Below, piece after piece: positions 35,711 to 43,555 of a DNA stretch of 44,014 bases. The translations under genes and the position numbers were made by a program. Under the pieces are notes generated by a model. That model saw only the letters and a program-made list of their open reading frames with translations, did not search any database and was not told the DNA's origin. This stretch comes from Saprospiraceae bacterium (lineage in GTDB: Bacteria > Bacteroidota > Bacteroidia > Chitinophagales > Saprospiraceae): contig JAEUUV010000177.1 in assembly GCA_016787285.1 (NCBI GenBank), positions 1-44,014 on the forward strand. Reading direction: 5' to 3'. How positions within the stretch are numbered: the first letter of the stretch is position 1; the number at the start of each line of letters is the position of its first letter.

Positions 35711-35788
35711 TTTTCACCGCGGAGACGCAAAGACGCGGAGGCTGAAACACGGAGATTTTTTTCACCTCCGCGTCTATGCGGTGAAAAC
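35711..35788. repeat. Inverted repeat (CACCGCGGAGACGCAAAG type)
   Basis: Arms at 35711-35740 and 35766-35787 are inverted copies differing by one 8-bp unit (GGAGACGC) and two bases. They lie between the dipeptidyl peptidase and the next gene. The unit type resembles the repeat at 13310-13365. Confidence 0.65.
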
Positions 35789-35846
35789 ACCAAGCAGCAC
35801 TAAGTCCCTCGAACCGATCTTGCACCTGCACCAACCACCGATTTTT

Positions 35847-36521
35847 ATGCGCAAAAACTTCTTACTCGGGCTTTTCCTCTTGTTTGCCGGTATGTCTTCG
35901 GCACAGAAAGACTTCGGTATGCTCATGCTCGGCATCGAGCCGTCGTTCGATGTAGCCCAGTACACCAAGGGCTTGAAGCCGGGCATGATCCCGACATTTG
36001 TGGTGGAAGGCGCTCTTGATCGCTTCTCGATCGGCGTCGGCATCGGCCATGAATTTTACGGCGAGTACGAGTACTACACCTGGACGGGCGAGATTATCAA
36101 CCGCGTGGAGGACGGCAACATTGTGCCGCACTATGTGTCTACCCTGCGCGCATTTCGTCCGGCATACTGGACGGTGCCCGTCCGGCTCCAGTACCGGGTG
36201 CACCGCTGCGAGTGTGTGTTTTTGCACGCGGGCATGACGTTCGATTTTTTCAACGACAGCCCGGCAGAGCGCATCGCGTTCGAGGGCGCTCTGCTGCGTC
36301 AGGCGCCGCTCACGGAGGTGCGCCGCGACCAGTTGTTCCGGCGACAAACTAAAAGTTATGATTTCGGTGTGGGTTTCAACCTGTACTCCACTGATGTATT
36401 CCGCATCACGGCGCGGCCCAGTTACGTGATCCACGAAAACCCGGAAATTTACACCGAGGGGCCGGACAAGATCACCACGTTTCGCATTACGTTCGGGTTT
36501 CAGGTCGGGTTTTTCCGATGA
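35847..36521 (+). CDS. Outer-membrane beta-barrel-like protein, 224 aa
   Basis: A signal peptide (FLLGLFLLFAGMSSAQ) leads into an alternating-strand protein rich in Tyr and Phe (GVGIGHEFYGEYEYYTW, RPAYWTVPVRLQYRV), with the C-terminal strand ending in Phe (FGFQVGFFR). This fits a small porin-like barrel, but no named family is recognised. A CECVF pair sits mid-chain. Its distance from the dipeptidyl peptidase and the repeat between them suggest its own transcript. The ATG at 35847 starts the signal. Confidence 0.75.
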   Translation: MRKNFLLGLFLLFAGMSSAQKDFGMLMLGIEPSFDVAQYTKGLKPGMIPTFVVEGALDRFSIGVGIGHEFYGEYEYYTWTGEIINRVEDGNIVPHYVSTLRAFRPAYWTVPVRLQYRVHRCECVFLHAGMTFDFFNDSPAERIAFEGALLRQAPLTEVRRDQLFRRQTKSYDFGVGFNLYSTDVFRITARPSYVIHENPEIYTEGPDKITTFRITFGFQVGFFR

Positions 36522-36524
36522 GAT

Positions 36525-37229
36525 TTATTTCCCGATTAAAAACACTGCCGGCGCCTTTTCCAAAACCTTTGCTCCCATCTGCTTCCACATTCGCACCGGC
36601 AGGCTACGCACCTGCTCTGCCGCTCCCGTCAGGTCTTGCGCCACACCGAAAACCGTGTCGGGCTGGAGGGTTTCCAGCGCTACTTGCAGCACCATTTGTG
36701 AGCGGTATGGGGTTTCGATAAACAGTTGGGTCTGGTCGTGCTGGCGGGCGAGTTGCTCCAGGCGGCGCAGGTCGCGGGCCAGTTCGGGGCGCTTGGGCGA
36801 GAGGTAGCCGTGAAACGCAAAGCGCTGCCCGTTCATGCCTGATGCCATCAGCGCCAACAGCAACGACGACGGCCCCACCAACGGCACCACCCGCACGCCC
36901 TGCCGATGCGCCAGCGCCACAATGCCTGCGCCGGGGTCGGCCACGCCGGGGCAGCCGGCTTCCGACAGCAGCCCCACATCTTTGCCCACACGCACGGCGT
37001 CGAGGAAAACCCGTTCGGCATCGGAGGGCGCCCCTTCGCGTTCGGGCAGTTCTTCAAAAATCATCTCCTGGATCGGTCGCGGCGGGTGCAGGCTTTTGAT
37101 GAAATGCCGCGCCGTTTTGGCCCGCTCCACCAGAAACACCTCCAGCCCTCGCGCAATTTCCTGCGCATAAGGCGGCACGGTATGCAGGGCATTTTCGGCA
37201 ATGGGCACAGGAATGAGGAAAAGGTTCAA
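36525..37229 (-). CDS. RsmI-like SAM-dependent methyltransferase (tetrapyrrole methylase fold)
   Basis: The 234-aa protein resembles RsmI, which methylates 16S rRNA C1402, and the shorter Bacteroidota paralog group. Motifs are LIPVPIAENALHTVPPY, FLVERAKTARHFIKSL, GLLSEAGCPGVADPG, VVPLVGPSSLLLALMASGMNG and FHGYLSPKR. RsmI proper is about 280 aa. No ATG fits: one at 37277 would translate through a repeat, so I chose the TTG at 37229 just before NLFLIPVP. fur lies upstream on the same strand; the repeats between them weaken any shared operon. Confidence 0.87.
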   Translation of the reverse strand: MNLFLIPVPIAENALHTVPPYAQEIARGLEVFLVERAKTARHFIKSLHPPRPIQEMIFEELPEREGAPSDAERVFLDAVRVGKDVGLLSEAGCPGVADPGAGIVALAHRQGVRVVPLVGPSSLLLALMASGMNGQRFAFHGYLSPKRPELARDLRRLEQLARQHDQTQLFIETPYRSQMVLQVALETLQPDTVFGVAQDLTGAAEQVRSLPVRMWKQMGAKVLEKAPAVFLIGK

Positions 37230-37361
37230 CAGTTTTGAGTTGTGAGTTGTGAGTTGTTGCGGAAAAATCGCGGACAAAGGTATTGATTCCCGAAGGAGGT
37301 GGCACGTTTACCCTGCCCCAACCCGACAACTCAAAACTCAAAACTCAAAACTCAAAACTAC
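37230..37361. repeat. AACTCAAA-type repeats in inverted orientation between fur and the methyltransferase
   Basis: At 37230-37257 the plus strand has tandem GAGTTGT/GAGTTTT units, and at 37327-37360 it has four to five units of ACTCAAAA, the opposite orientation. The two blocks could pair across about 70 bp. Similar units appear at 43364-43382. Confidence 0.7.
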
Positions 37362-37886
37362 TCAGTCCCCCCAGCCCGGTTCGTCATCCGAGGGCTTGGG
37401 TTTCTTGCGCATGATGCCAAATTCGATTTCTTTCTGGCAGGAGCCGCAAATGCCGTACAGGTTGAGCGAGTGGTGGGTGATTTGAAAGTTCAGCAGTTCC
37501 CCCACCATGTCCTTGATTTGCTGAACGCGCGGGTCGCAAAATTCCACCACGCGCCCGCAGTTGGCGCAGATGGCGTGGTCGTGTTGCTTGTAGCCGTACG
37601 ATTTTTCATATTGGGCGAGGTTTTTTCCAAACTGGTGTTTTTTCACCAGATCGCAGGTCGTGAGCAGGTCCAGCGTGTTGTACACCGTGGCCCGGCTGAC
37701 GCGGTAGTTCCTGTTTTTCATGTGGATGTACAGGGCTTCGGCGTCGAAGTGGTCGCTGCGTTTGTAAATTTCCTCCAGTATGGCAAAACGCTCCGGTGTC
37801 TTGCGAAGCCCGCTTTTTTCTAAATGGGCGGCAAAGATGCCGAGAACTTCCTTGATGATATGCTGATCGTCGCGCTGAATGGACAT
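37362..37886 (-). CDS. Fur-family metal- or peroxide-responsive repressor
   Basis: The 174-aa regulator has a winged helix with SGLRKTPERFAILEEIYKRSDHFDAEALYIHM and VSRATVYNTLDLL, and a C-terminal zinc region with QHDHAICANCGRVVEF and ITHHSLNLYGICGSC. The two CxxC pairs form the structural zinc site. It could be Fur, PerR or Zur; sequence alone does not decide. The ATG at 37886 starts MSIQRDDQHIIKEVLG. A -7 box lies 17 bp upstream. The methyltransferase gene follows at a distance of 132 bp. Confidence 0.9.
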   Translation of the reverse strand: MSIQRDDQHIIKEVLGIFAAHLEKSGLRKTPERFAILEEIYKRSDHFDAEALYIHMKNRNYRVSRATVYNTLDLLTTCDLVKKHQFGKNLAQYEKSYGYKQHDHAICANCGRVVEFCDPRVQQIKDMVGELLNFQITHHSLNLYGICGSCQKEIEFGIMRKKPKPSDDEPGWGD

Positions 37887-37903
37887 GGCTTGATTTAATC
37901 GTG

Positions 37904-37911
37904 CAAAAGTA
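37904..37911 (-). promoter_or_regulatory. Bacteroidota -7 box for the Fur-family gene
   Basis: TACTTTTG on the minus strand matches TAnnTTTG, 17 bp before the start codon. Confidence 0.5.
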
Positions 37912-37931
37912 ACACGCAAAGCAGGATTTGG

Positions 37932-37975
37932 TTAGAAAGGTTGAAGGGTTTCTGGTTGGAGAGTTTCTGGTTGGC
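37932..37975. repeat. Second GGTTTCTGG-type tandem repeat
   Basis: Two units of GTTGAAGGGTTTCTGG / GTTGGAGAGTTTCTGG lie just before the -7 box of the esterase gene. They match the repeat at 3068-3103 in sequence and period. Confidence 0.65.
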
Positions 37976-37981
37976 TGCCTG

Positions 37982-37989
37982 TACCTTTG
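37982..37989 (+). promoter_or_regulatory. Bacteroidota -7 box for the esterase gene
   Basis: TACCTTTG matches TAnnTTTG, 17 bp before the ATG at 38007. Confidence 0.5.
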
Positions 37990-38006
37990 CCTGACAACTT
38001 TCAATT

Positions 38007-38711
38007 ATGCGATCATTTGCTCATTACACCGCTTTGCACGGTCTCCGTTTTTGCGCACTGTTTTTCCTTGCCGCATTTTTTTCCTGCCAAAATCCGGCGC
38101 CCGTGCCAGAAACCGGCACAGGCGACAACTCCGGTGCAGCCGCCGGACAGCCGGACAAACCCCGTAAAACCATTGTGTTTTTCGGAAACAGCCTTACGGC
38201 AGCCTACCAGTTGGCGCCGGAAAAGGGATTTCCGGCCCTGATTCAGCAAAAAATTGACAGCCTTGGCCTGCCCTACCGCTGCGTAAATGCCGGAAACAGC
38301 GGCGAAACCACTGCCGGCGGGAAAAACCGCGTGGACTGGATTCTCAGCCAACCTGTAGATGTATTCGTGCTCGAACTGGGTGGCAATGACGCCCTGCGCG
38401 GCCTGCCGCTGGACGATTCGAAAAAGAATCTTCAGGAAATCATCAACCGGGTGAAAGCCAAATACCCCGACTGCAAGATCGTGCTGGCCGGTATGCTGGC
38501 GCCGCCCAATCTTGGGCCGGTGTACACCCGTGATTTTGCGACCATGTACCCCGATCTGGCAAAGACCAATGGCGCAGCGCTGATTCCCTTCCTCCTGGAA
38601 AATGTGGGCGGTGAGCCGGAACTCAACCTCTCCGACGGCATTCACCCCAACGAGGCGGGGCATCGCATTGTGGCGGAAACGGTGTGGCGGGTGTTGCGGC
38701 CGTTGTTATGA
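38007..38711 (+). CDS. GDSL-type arylesterase/lysophospholipase lipoprotein (TesA-like)
   Basis: The 234-aa SGNH hydrolase has a lipoprotein signal (FCALFFLAAFFSC) and then block I FFGNSLTAAY, block III LELGGND and block V DGIHPNEAGH, which bring Ser, Gly/Asn and Asp/His of the active site. Block I has Asn in place of Asp in GDSL. The overall layout matches arylesterase/TesA. As a lipoprotein it acts outside the cytoplasm. Its stop overlaps the stop of the Uma2 gene by 6 bp. Confidence 0.9.
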   Translation: MRSFAHYTALHGLRFCALFFLAAFFSCQNPAPVPETGTGDNSGAAAGQPDKPRKTIVFFGNSLTAAYQLAPEKGFPALIQQKIDSLGLPYRCVNAGNSGETTAGGKNRVDWILSQPVDVFVLELGGNDALRGLPLDDSKKNLQEIINRVKAKYPDCKIVLAGMLAPPNLGPVYTRDFATMYPDLAKTNGAALIPFLLENVGGEPELNLSDGIHPNEAGHRIVAETVWRVLRPLL

Positions 38712-39368
38712 ATCGCTCGATTTTTTCCGACGTTTCTTTTGCGGGATTTCAAAGGGAATATTCCAGAACAAATCCCTAATTGGAATCTTCAGGCCGAGCG
38801 ATGCGAGTTCTGCTTCGGCCTCCAGGCCCTGGGCGGCTTCGTTGATGAACCATTTGCCGTTTTGTTTCACGAAAGTCTCCACGCGAGGCTCGTTTTGGGA
38901 CACCAACACGTATTCCTCCAGAGAAGCCAGCGAACGGTACAGGGCAAATTTTTCGCCCCGGTCGTATGATTCCGTACTGTCGGACAAAACCTCTACCACA
39001 AGGGAAGGATTCAGAAGTACGCCGACAGGATGCTCAACGGAAAAACGGGCTTTGCCCGTAACTACTGCAGCATCGGGCATCACCGCCCGGTTGAATGCCG
39101 GCAGGTAAATGCGGATGTCGCTGTTGAAGACCAAGTGGGTCTTTCCTGATTTTCGAAGTTGGTTATTTAAAGCAGTGACAAGGTTTGCTTTAATCAAACT
39201 GTGTTGAGGTGTTCCGCCAGGCATTTGGATCAAATTTCCGTTATCGAATTCATGGTTGACCAATGCGGTTTCCTCCAGTTCGAGGTACTCCTCGATGGTG
39301 TATTGCCGCATGTGTGCTTTGTCTTTTTGAGGCTGCACACCGGGTGCAGCAGCCGTCAGTCCGCTCAT
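38706..39368 (-). CDS. Uma2-family (DUF820) endonuclease-like protein
   Basis: The 220-aa protein has the Uma2 core: YTIEEYLELEE, HEFDNGNLIQMPGGTPQHSLI, VMPDAAVV and LVVEVLSDSTESYDRGEKFALYR. These give a PD-(D/E)xK nuclease-like fold with Asp, Glu and Lys in place. Function is not settled; the family is abundant in cyanobacteria and some Bacteroidota. The start at 39368 gives MSGLTAAAPG; a later ATG (MRQYTIEEY) is also possible. The gene ends inside the esterase stop region. Confidence 0.87.
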   Translation of the reverse strand: MSGLTAAAPGVQPQKDKAHMRQYTIEEYLELEETALVNHEFDNGNLIQMPGGTPQHSLIKANLVTALNNQLRKSGKTHLVFNSDIRIYLPAFNRAVMPDAAVVTGKARFSVEHPVGVLLNPSLVVEVLSDSTESYDRGEKFALYRSLASLEEYVLVSQNEPRVETFVKQNGKWFINEAAQGLEAEAELASLGLKIPIRDLFWNIPFEIPQKKRRKKSSDS

Positions 39369-39440
39369 AAATCGGTGAATTTTTGCGCAAGTTAAATCAA
39401 TTCCGCATTCCCAAAGCCCGGAGTCTTGAAAACCATGGGT

Positions 39441-39482
39441 AAAAAACAGCGGCAGCAAAGACGCTCGTCCCCACTGCCGCTG
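39441..39482 (-). terminator. Terminator after the EF-G2 gene
   Basis: CAGCGGCAG (39447-39455) pairs with CTGCCGCTG (39474-39482), followed on the minus strand by six T. It lies 24 bp after the EF-G2 stop. Confidence 0.8.
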
Positions 39483-39505
39483 CTTATCAGTTCCTCACTC
39501 GCTAA

Positions 39506-41644
39506 TCAATGGTGCTCCTCGTCTTTCGCATGCGCGGCGTACTCGGCCACGAGTTTGGCCTGGATATCCGGCGGCACGGCAGCGTAGTCGGCAAAGGAGA
39601 TGTTGAACTTGGCCTTACCTTGTGTAAGTGCGCGGAGGGTGGATGAGTAGCGGTGCAGTTCCTTGAGCGGCACGCGGGCACGGATGACCTGGTAGTGGCC
39701 CTCGGAGTCCATGCCCATGATAATGGCGCGGCGGGTTTGCAGGTCGCCCATGACGTTGCCCATGAACTCGGAGTCGCACATGACCTCAAGATTATAGATC
39801 GGCTCGAGGATTTGTGGCGCCGACATCGGGAAGGCTTCCTTGAACGCCATGGTGGAGGCGATCTGGAAAGCCATGTCGTTAGAGTCTACCGGGTGCATTT
39901 TGCCGTCGTAGATACTGACGCGAATGTCGCGGCAATACGATCCAGTGAGCGGGCCTTCCTCCATTTTGGACATGATGCCTTTTTTGATGGCGTTGACAAA
40001 ACGCGCATCAATGGAGCCGCCCACGATAGCCCAACAGAAGGAGAACTTGCCGCCCCACTTGAGGTCTTCCACCTCGATATTTTTTACAGTGAGTTCGTGC
40101 GGGGCGGGCATACCCTCGTAGTAGGGTTCGATGCGCATGTGTACCTCGGCAAACTGCCCGGCGCCGCCCGACTGCTTCTTGTGGCGGTAGGGATGGTTGG
40201 CCTCTTTGGTAATCGTTTCGCGGTACGGGATGCGCGGTTCTTCGTATTCGAGGTGTACGCCGAAGTTTTGCTCCGCCTTGGTGCGCACGATTTCGAGGTG
40301 CAACTCGCCCTGTCCCTGCACGATAGTCTGCTTGAGCTCGATGCTTTGCTCCATGAGCAAGGTGGGGTCTTCCTCCTGGATGGAGTGCAGGGCGTGGGCC
40401 ATTTTTTCCACTTCTGCCTTGCTGGGCGGCACCACCGCCATACGGATACGCGGGGAGGGGAAATGGATGCGCTCGATTTTGATGTCGGAACCTTTCGGAT
40501 TCAGCGTCTGGTTGGTATGCGAGTTTTTGAGTTTGACCGTGCAGCCGATGTCGCCGGCCTGAAGTTCCGGTACCTGCTCGCGGTTTTTACCCTCGCATTC
40601 GAACAGGGCGGTAAAACGCTCCGCTGTGCTGTTGTCGGAATTGGTGAGTTCGTCGCCGGTTTTCAGCGTACCGGAATACACTTTGAAGTAGGACACGTTG
40701 CCCACCTTGGGCTCATTTACTGTTTTGAAAATAAAGACACAAGGGCGCGCCTTGGGATCGCAGGGTTTGGAGCCGCCGCCTTCGAGGCTTGCTGCGGGTC
40801 GGTCGGCTGGACTGGGGCAGATATCGTGGATGAAGCCCATGATACGGCCCGAACCCATGTCATTGAGTCCGGAGGCACAGAAGACGGGGAAAAACTGGTG
40901 GTGTGCAAGTCCGATACGCAGGCCGGATGCGAGTTCTTCCTCGTCGAGCGTGCCGTTTTCAAAATACTTCTCCATAAGTGCCTCGTCGTTTTCGGCGGCA
41001 GCCTCCACAAGGGCATTGTGCATGGCATCGGCACGCGATTTGTGCTCGGCGGGAATGTCTTTTTTCTCGGGTTTTCCGCCACCGGCGGGGAACACGTACA
41101 TGACCATGCGCAGGGCATCCACGATCGCGTTAAAGCCCGGCCCCTGGTTTACCGGAAACTGGATGGGCAGCACGCGGTTGCCGAAGCGGGACTTGGCCTG
41201 TTCGAGTGTGCGCTCGAAATCGGCTTTTTCGTGGTCAAGTTGGTTGATGACGAACAGCGAAGGCGTTTCGTACTTGTCCACGTATTCCCAGATCAGTTCG
41301 GTGCCTACTTCTACGCCGCTGCGGGCGTTGAGCATAACCACTGCGGTGTCGGCTACTTTGAGTGCAGTGATGACTTCGCCCACAAAATCATCAAGGCCGG
41401 GCGTGTCGAGGATGTTGATTTTGGCGTCTTTCCAGGTGCAGTGCAGCACGCTGGCGAAGAGGGAGTGGCCGCGCTGCTGTTCCAGCGGGGTGTAATCGCT
41501 TTGGGTGTTGCCGTCGCCGACGGAGCCGCGACGGCTGATCGCTTTGCCCTCGTAAAGCATGGTTTCGGCAAAGGTGGTCTTGCCGCAGCCGGAGTGGCCG
41601 ACGAGCACCACGTTGCGGATTTTACTGGTATCATAGGTTGCCAT
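39506..41644 (-). CDS. EF-G2-like elongation factor G paralog with altered GTPase motifs
   Basis: The 712-aa protein has the five-domain layout of EF-G. The P-loop is GHSGCGKTT (16-24), not AHIDAGKTT. Switch I reads QRGHSLFAS in place of RGITITSA. Switch II is DTPGLDDF with Leu 84 where canonical EF-G has the catalytic His, and the guanine motif is NQLD. Domains IV-V are intact (YRHKKQSGGAGQFAEV). EF-G2 of Bacteroides is reported to work without GTP hydrolysis, so this is likely the same kind of paralog. It is a single gene with a strong terminator. Confidence 0.9.
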   Translation of the reverse strand: MATYDTSKIRNVVLVGHSGCGKTTFAETMLYEGKAISRRGSVGDGNTQSDYTPLEQQRGHSLFASVLHCTWKDAKINILDTPGLDDFVGEVITALKVADTAVVMLNARSGVEVGTELIWEYVDKYETPSLFVINQLDHEKADFERTLEQAKSRFGNRVLPIQFPVNQGPGFNAIVDALRMVMYVFPAGGGKPEKKDIPAEHKSRADAMHNALVEAAAENDEALMEKYFENGTLDEEELASGLRIGLAHHQFFPVFCASGLNDMGSGRIMGFIHDICPSPADRPAASLEGGGSKPCDPKARPCVFIFKTVNEPKVGNVSYFKVYSGTLKTGDELTNSDNSTAERFTALFECEGKNREQVPELQAGDIGCTVKLKNSHTNQTLNPKGSDIKIERIHFPSPRIRMAVVPPSKAEVEKMAHALHSIQEEDPTLLMEQSIELKQTIVQGQGELHLEIVRTKAEQNFGVHLEYEEPRIPYRETITKEANHPYRHKKQSGGAGQFAEVHMRIEPYYEGMPAPHELTVKNIEVEDLKWGGKFSFCWAIVGGSIDARFVNAIKKGIMSKMEEGPLTGSYCRDIRVSIYDGKMHPVDSNDMAFQIASTMAFKEAFPMSAPQILEPIYNLEVMCDSEFMGNVMGDLQTRRAIIMGMDSEGHYQVIRARVPLKELHRYSSTLRALTQGKAKFNISFADYAAVPPDIQAKLVAEYAAHAKDEEHH

Positions 41645-41836
41645 AGGCGAGGAATTGAGTTGGTGAAATTTTGCGCGGTTAAAGTAGGTCGGTTTGTTGA
41701 ACCGGAAAAAGTTTGCAGGGAATAATTCAGACAGCCCTTGAAATTTTGTTACTCCACGAATCCGAACCGCCCTCTGTCCGGCATCATCCGGCAGTATCGT
41801 CCGGCACGATTACAGCAAAAAAACAACGACTCGTTT

Positions 41837-41844
41837 TACATTTG
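41837..41844 (+). promoter_or_regulatory. Bacteroidota -7 box for the nitrilase gene
   Basis: TACATTTG matches TAnnTTTG, 22 bp before the ATG at 41867. Confidence 0.5.
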
Positions 41845-41866
41845 TCGCGTCCTTACTTGCTTTTCC

Positions 41867-42637
41867 ATGCGCCTCTCCATCATTCAAACTGCTCTCCACT
41901 GGGAAAACCCCGATGCCAACCGGGCCATGCTGGCCGGCATACTTGCGCCCCTGACAGGGCAAACAGATCTGGTCGTGTTGCCCGAGATGTTTACCACAGG
42001 TTTTTCCATGAATGCCGCGGCACTTGCCGAGGAAATGAATGGCCCGACGGTCCGCTGGATGCACGGCCAAGCCGCCAAACTCGGCGCCGCCATCGCCGGA
42101 AGTTTTATTTGCCGCGACGGCGACCGGAACTTCAACCGGCTCGTTTTTATGCGCCCCGACAGCAGTTTGCAGCACTACGACAAGCGCCACCTGTTCGGCC
42201 TTGCCGGCGAACACAAGACGTATTCGCCCGGCAGGGAGCGGCTCCTTATCGAATGGATGGGTTGGCGAATATGCCCGTTGATTTGTTACGACCTGCGTTT
42301 CCCGGTATGGAGCCGGCAACGGCAGGCCGACCCGTACGACCTGCTGCTGTACGTGGCCAACTGGCCTTCCCGCCGCGGGCACCACTGGCGCAGCCTGCTG
42401 CCTGCTCGTGCCATCGAAAATCAGTGCTATGTGGCCGCAGTCAACATTACAGGCGCCGACGGAAACGGGCACGAGTACCAGGGCGACTCCGGCGTGTGGG
42501 ATTATTCCGGCCAATGCCTCTGCCAAATCAGCGGCCAGACGGGGGTGTTTACGGCTACACTCCGGTTGGAGGACATGCAGGCATACCGGCGGCAGTTGCC
42601 GTTTCTGGAGGATGCGGATGGGTTTGAAATGAAGTAG
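41867..42637 (+). CDS. Nitrilase-family omega-amidase (YafV/Nit2-like)
   Basis: The 256-aa cytoplasmic hydrolase has the Glu-Lys-Cys triad: VVLPEMFTTGF (Glu 40), YDKRHLF (Lys 106) and PLICYDLRFP (Cys 140). The FTTGFSMN and LICYDLRFPVWSR blocks are typical of omega-amidases, which hydrolyse alpha-ketoglutaramate or alpha-ketosuccinamate, as in methionine salvage. The ATG at 41867 is chosen because it begins MRLSIIQTALHW, the first strand; an upstream ATG at 41738 would cover the -7 box. Transcription runs alone, divergent from EF-G2. Confidence 0.92.
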   Translation: MRLSIIQTALHWENPDANRAMLAGILAPLTGQTDLVVLPEMFTTGFSMNAAALAEEMNGPTVRWMHGQAAKLGAAIAGSFICRDGDRNFNRLVFMRPDSSLQHYDKRHLFGLAGEHKTYSPGRERLLIEWMGWRICPLICYDLRFPVWSRQRQADPYDLLLYVANWPSRRGHHWRSLLPARAIENQCYVAAVNITGADGNGHEYQGDSGVWDYSGQCLCQISGQTGVFTATLRLEDMQAYRRQLPFLEDADGFEMK

Positions 42638-42685
42638 TGTTAAAGAGATTTTTTCCCGGGAACAGACACAATTCCCACATTTTGT

Positions 42686-42693
42686 TACCTTTG
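42686..42693 (+). promoter_or_regulatory. Bacteroidota -7 box for the first NlpC/P60 gene
   Basis: TACCTTTG matches TAnnTTTG but lies 140 bp before the ATG at 42834, implying a long leader. Confidence 0.4.
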
Positions 42694-42833
42694 CCACGCT
42701 CCCGCCAGGAAGCACGGGTATTTTTTACCCGTTTTTTTAATCCAAAACAATCTTTCACACCCGGGGCACTTTCCTCCTTGAGCCATCAAAAAACCATTGG
42801 TGCCTGCCCCGTGAAAAATGCCGTTTCTATTGT

Positions 42834-43364
42834 ATGAGCGACCCTTCCAGTAGTTGCCTCCCCAAATTGCGCCGTTTTGTACTTGTCCCCCTTTCCATTC
42901 TGATCCTGACCCTCGGGAGCGCCTTTCGCCCCAGTAGATCCATGAGTCTGGAGATGCTGCAATTGCGCGCCGAGATCGTTGATTTCGCGCAGGATTTTGT
43001 AGGTACCCGATACCGCTATGCCGGCAGAAGCCCGGAAACAGGTTTCGATTGCTCGGGTTTCACAAGTTTTATTTTGCAAAAATTTGATGCTGCGGTATCC
43101 AGCAGTTCCAGCACTCAATCGCTGCAAGGCGCCAAAGTTCCCCTCAAGGAAGTGATGCCGGGCGATTTGCTGTTTTTCAAACACCGCCGGGGCCGTGGTA
43201 TCCAGCATGTAGCTATGGTAGTGGAAAACACACCGGGCGGCATCATCTGCGTACACAGCACCTGCACCCGCGGTGTTGTGGTGGAAAACGTGAGTACCTC
43301 GGCTTATTGGCGCCCGCGCATCCTGTTTGCCCGCGACGTGCTGGGGCAGCACAGACAGTTTTGA
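42834..43364 (+). CDS. NlpC/P60-family peptidoglycan peptidase (C40)
   Basis: The 176-aa enzyme has an N-terminal membrane or signal segment (FVLVPLSILILTLGSAF) and a NlpC/P60 domain with FDCSGF (Cys 73), IQHVAMVV (His 125) and VHSTCTRG (His 141), the catalytic triad. It cuts peptide bonds in peptidoglycan stems outside the cytoplasm. The second NlpC/P60 gene starts 191 bp downstream and is clearly related. A terminator separates them. Confidence 0.9.
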   Translation: MSDPSSSCLPKLRRFVLVPLSILILTLGSAFRPSRSMSLEMLQLRAEIVDFAQDFVGTRYRYAGRSPETGFDCSGFTSFILQKFDAAVSSSSSTQSLQGAKVPLKEVMPGDLLFFKHRRGRGIQHVAMVVENTPGGIICVHSTCTRGVVVENVSTSAYWRPRILFARDVLGQHRQF

Positions 43365-43461
43365 GGATTGAGTTTTGAGTTGCCGGAGGCAAGCATTGTA
43401 TTGAATAAAAATACCTGAATACAATACACCACATTTGCTACTTGGCAAAACGAAAAGTGCA

Positions 43462-43498
43462 ACGGCTGCCGGCCTGATGACGGCAGCCGTTTTTTTTG
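43462..43498 (+). terminator. Terminator after the first NlpC/P60 gene
   Basis: ACGGCTGCCG (43462-43471) pairs with CGGCAGCCGT (43481-43490), followed by TTTTTTT. It lies about 98 bp after the stop. Confidence 0.85.
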
Positions 43499-43555
43499 TG
43501 CAGGCAAGAAATTGCGGACTAACGCGTTTAGGAAAATCACTATTTAATACCGTCC

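Noticed and set aside
34588-35793. A 401-codon open frame antisense to the peptidase catalytic domain
   Set aside because: The sense strand carries all three catalytic motifs. This frame has no support.
39653-41725. A 690-codon open frame antisense to the EF-G2 gene
   Set aside because: EF-G2 motifs are unmistakable on the other strand. The antisense frame is low-complexity and has no domain.
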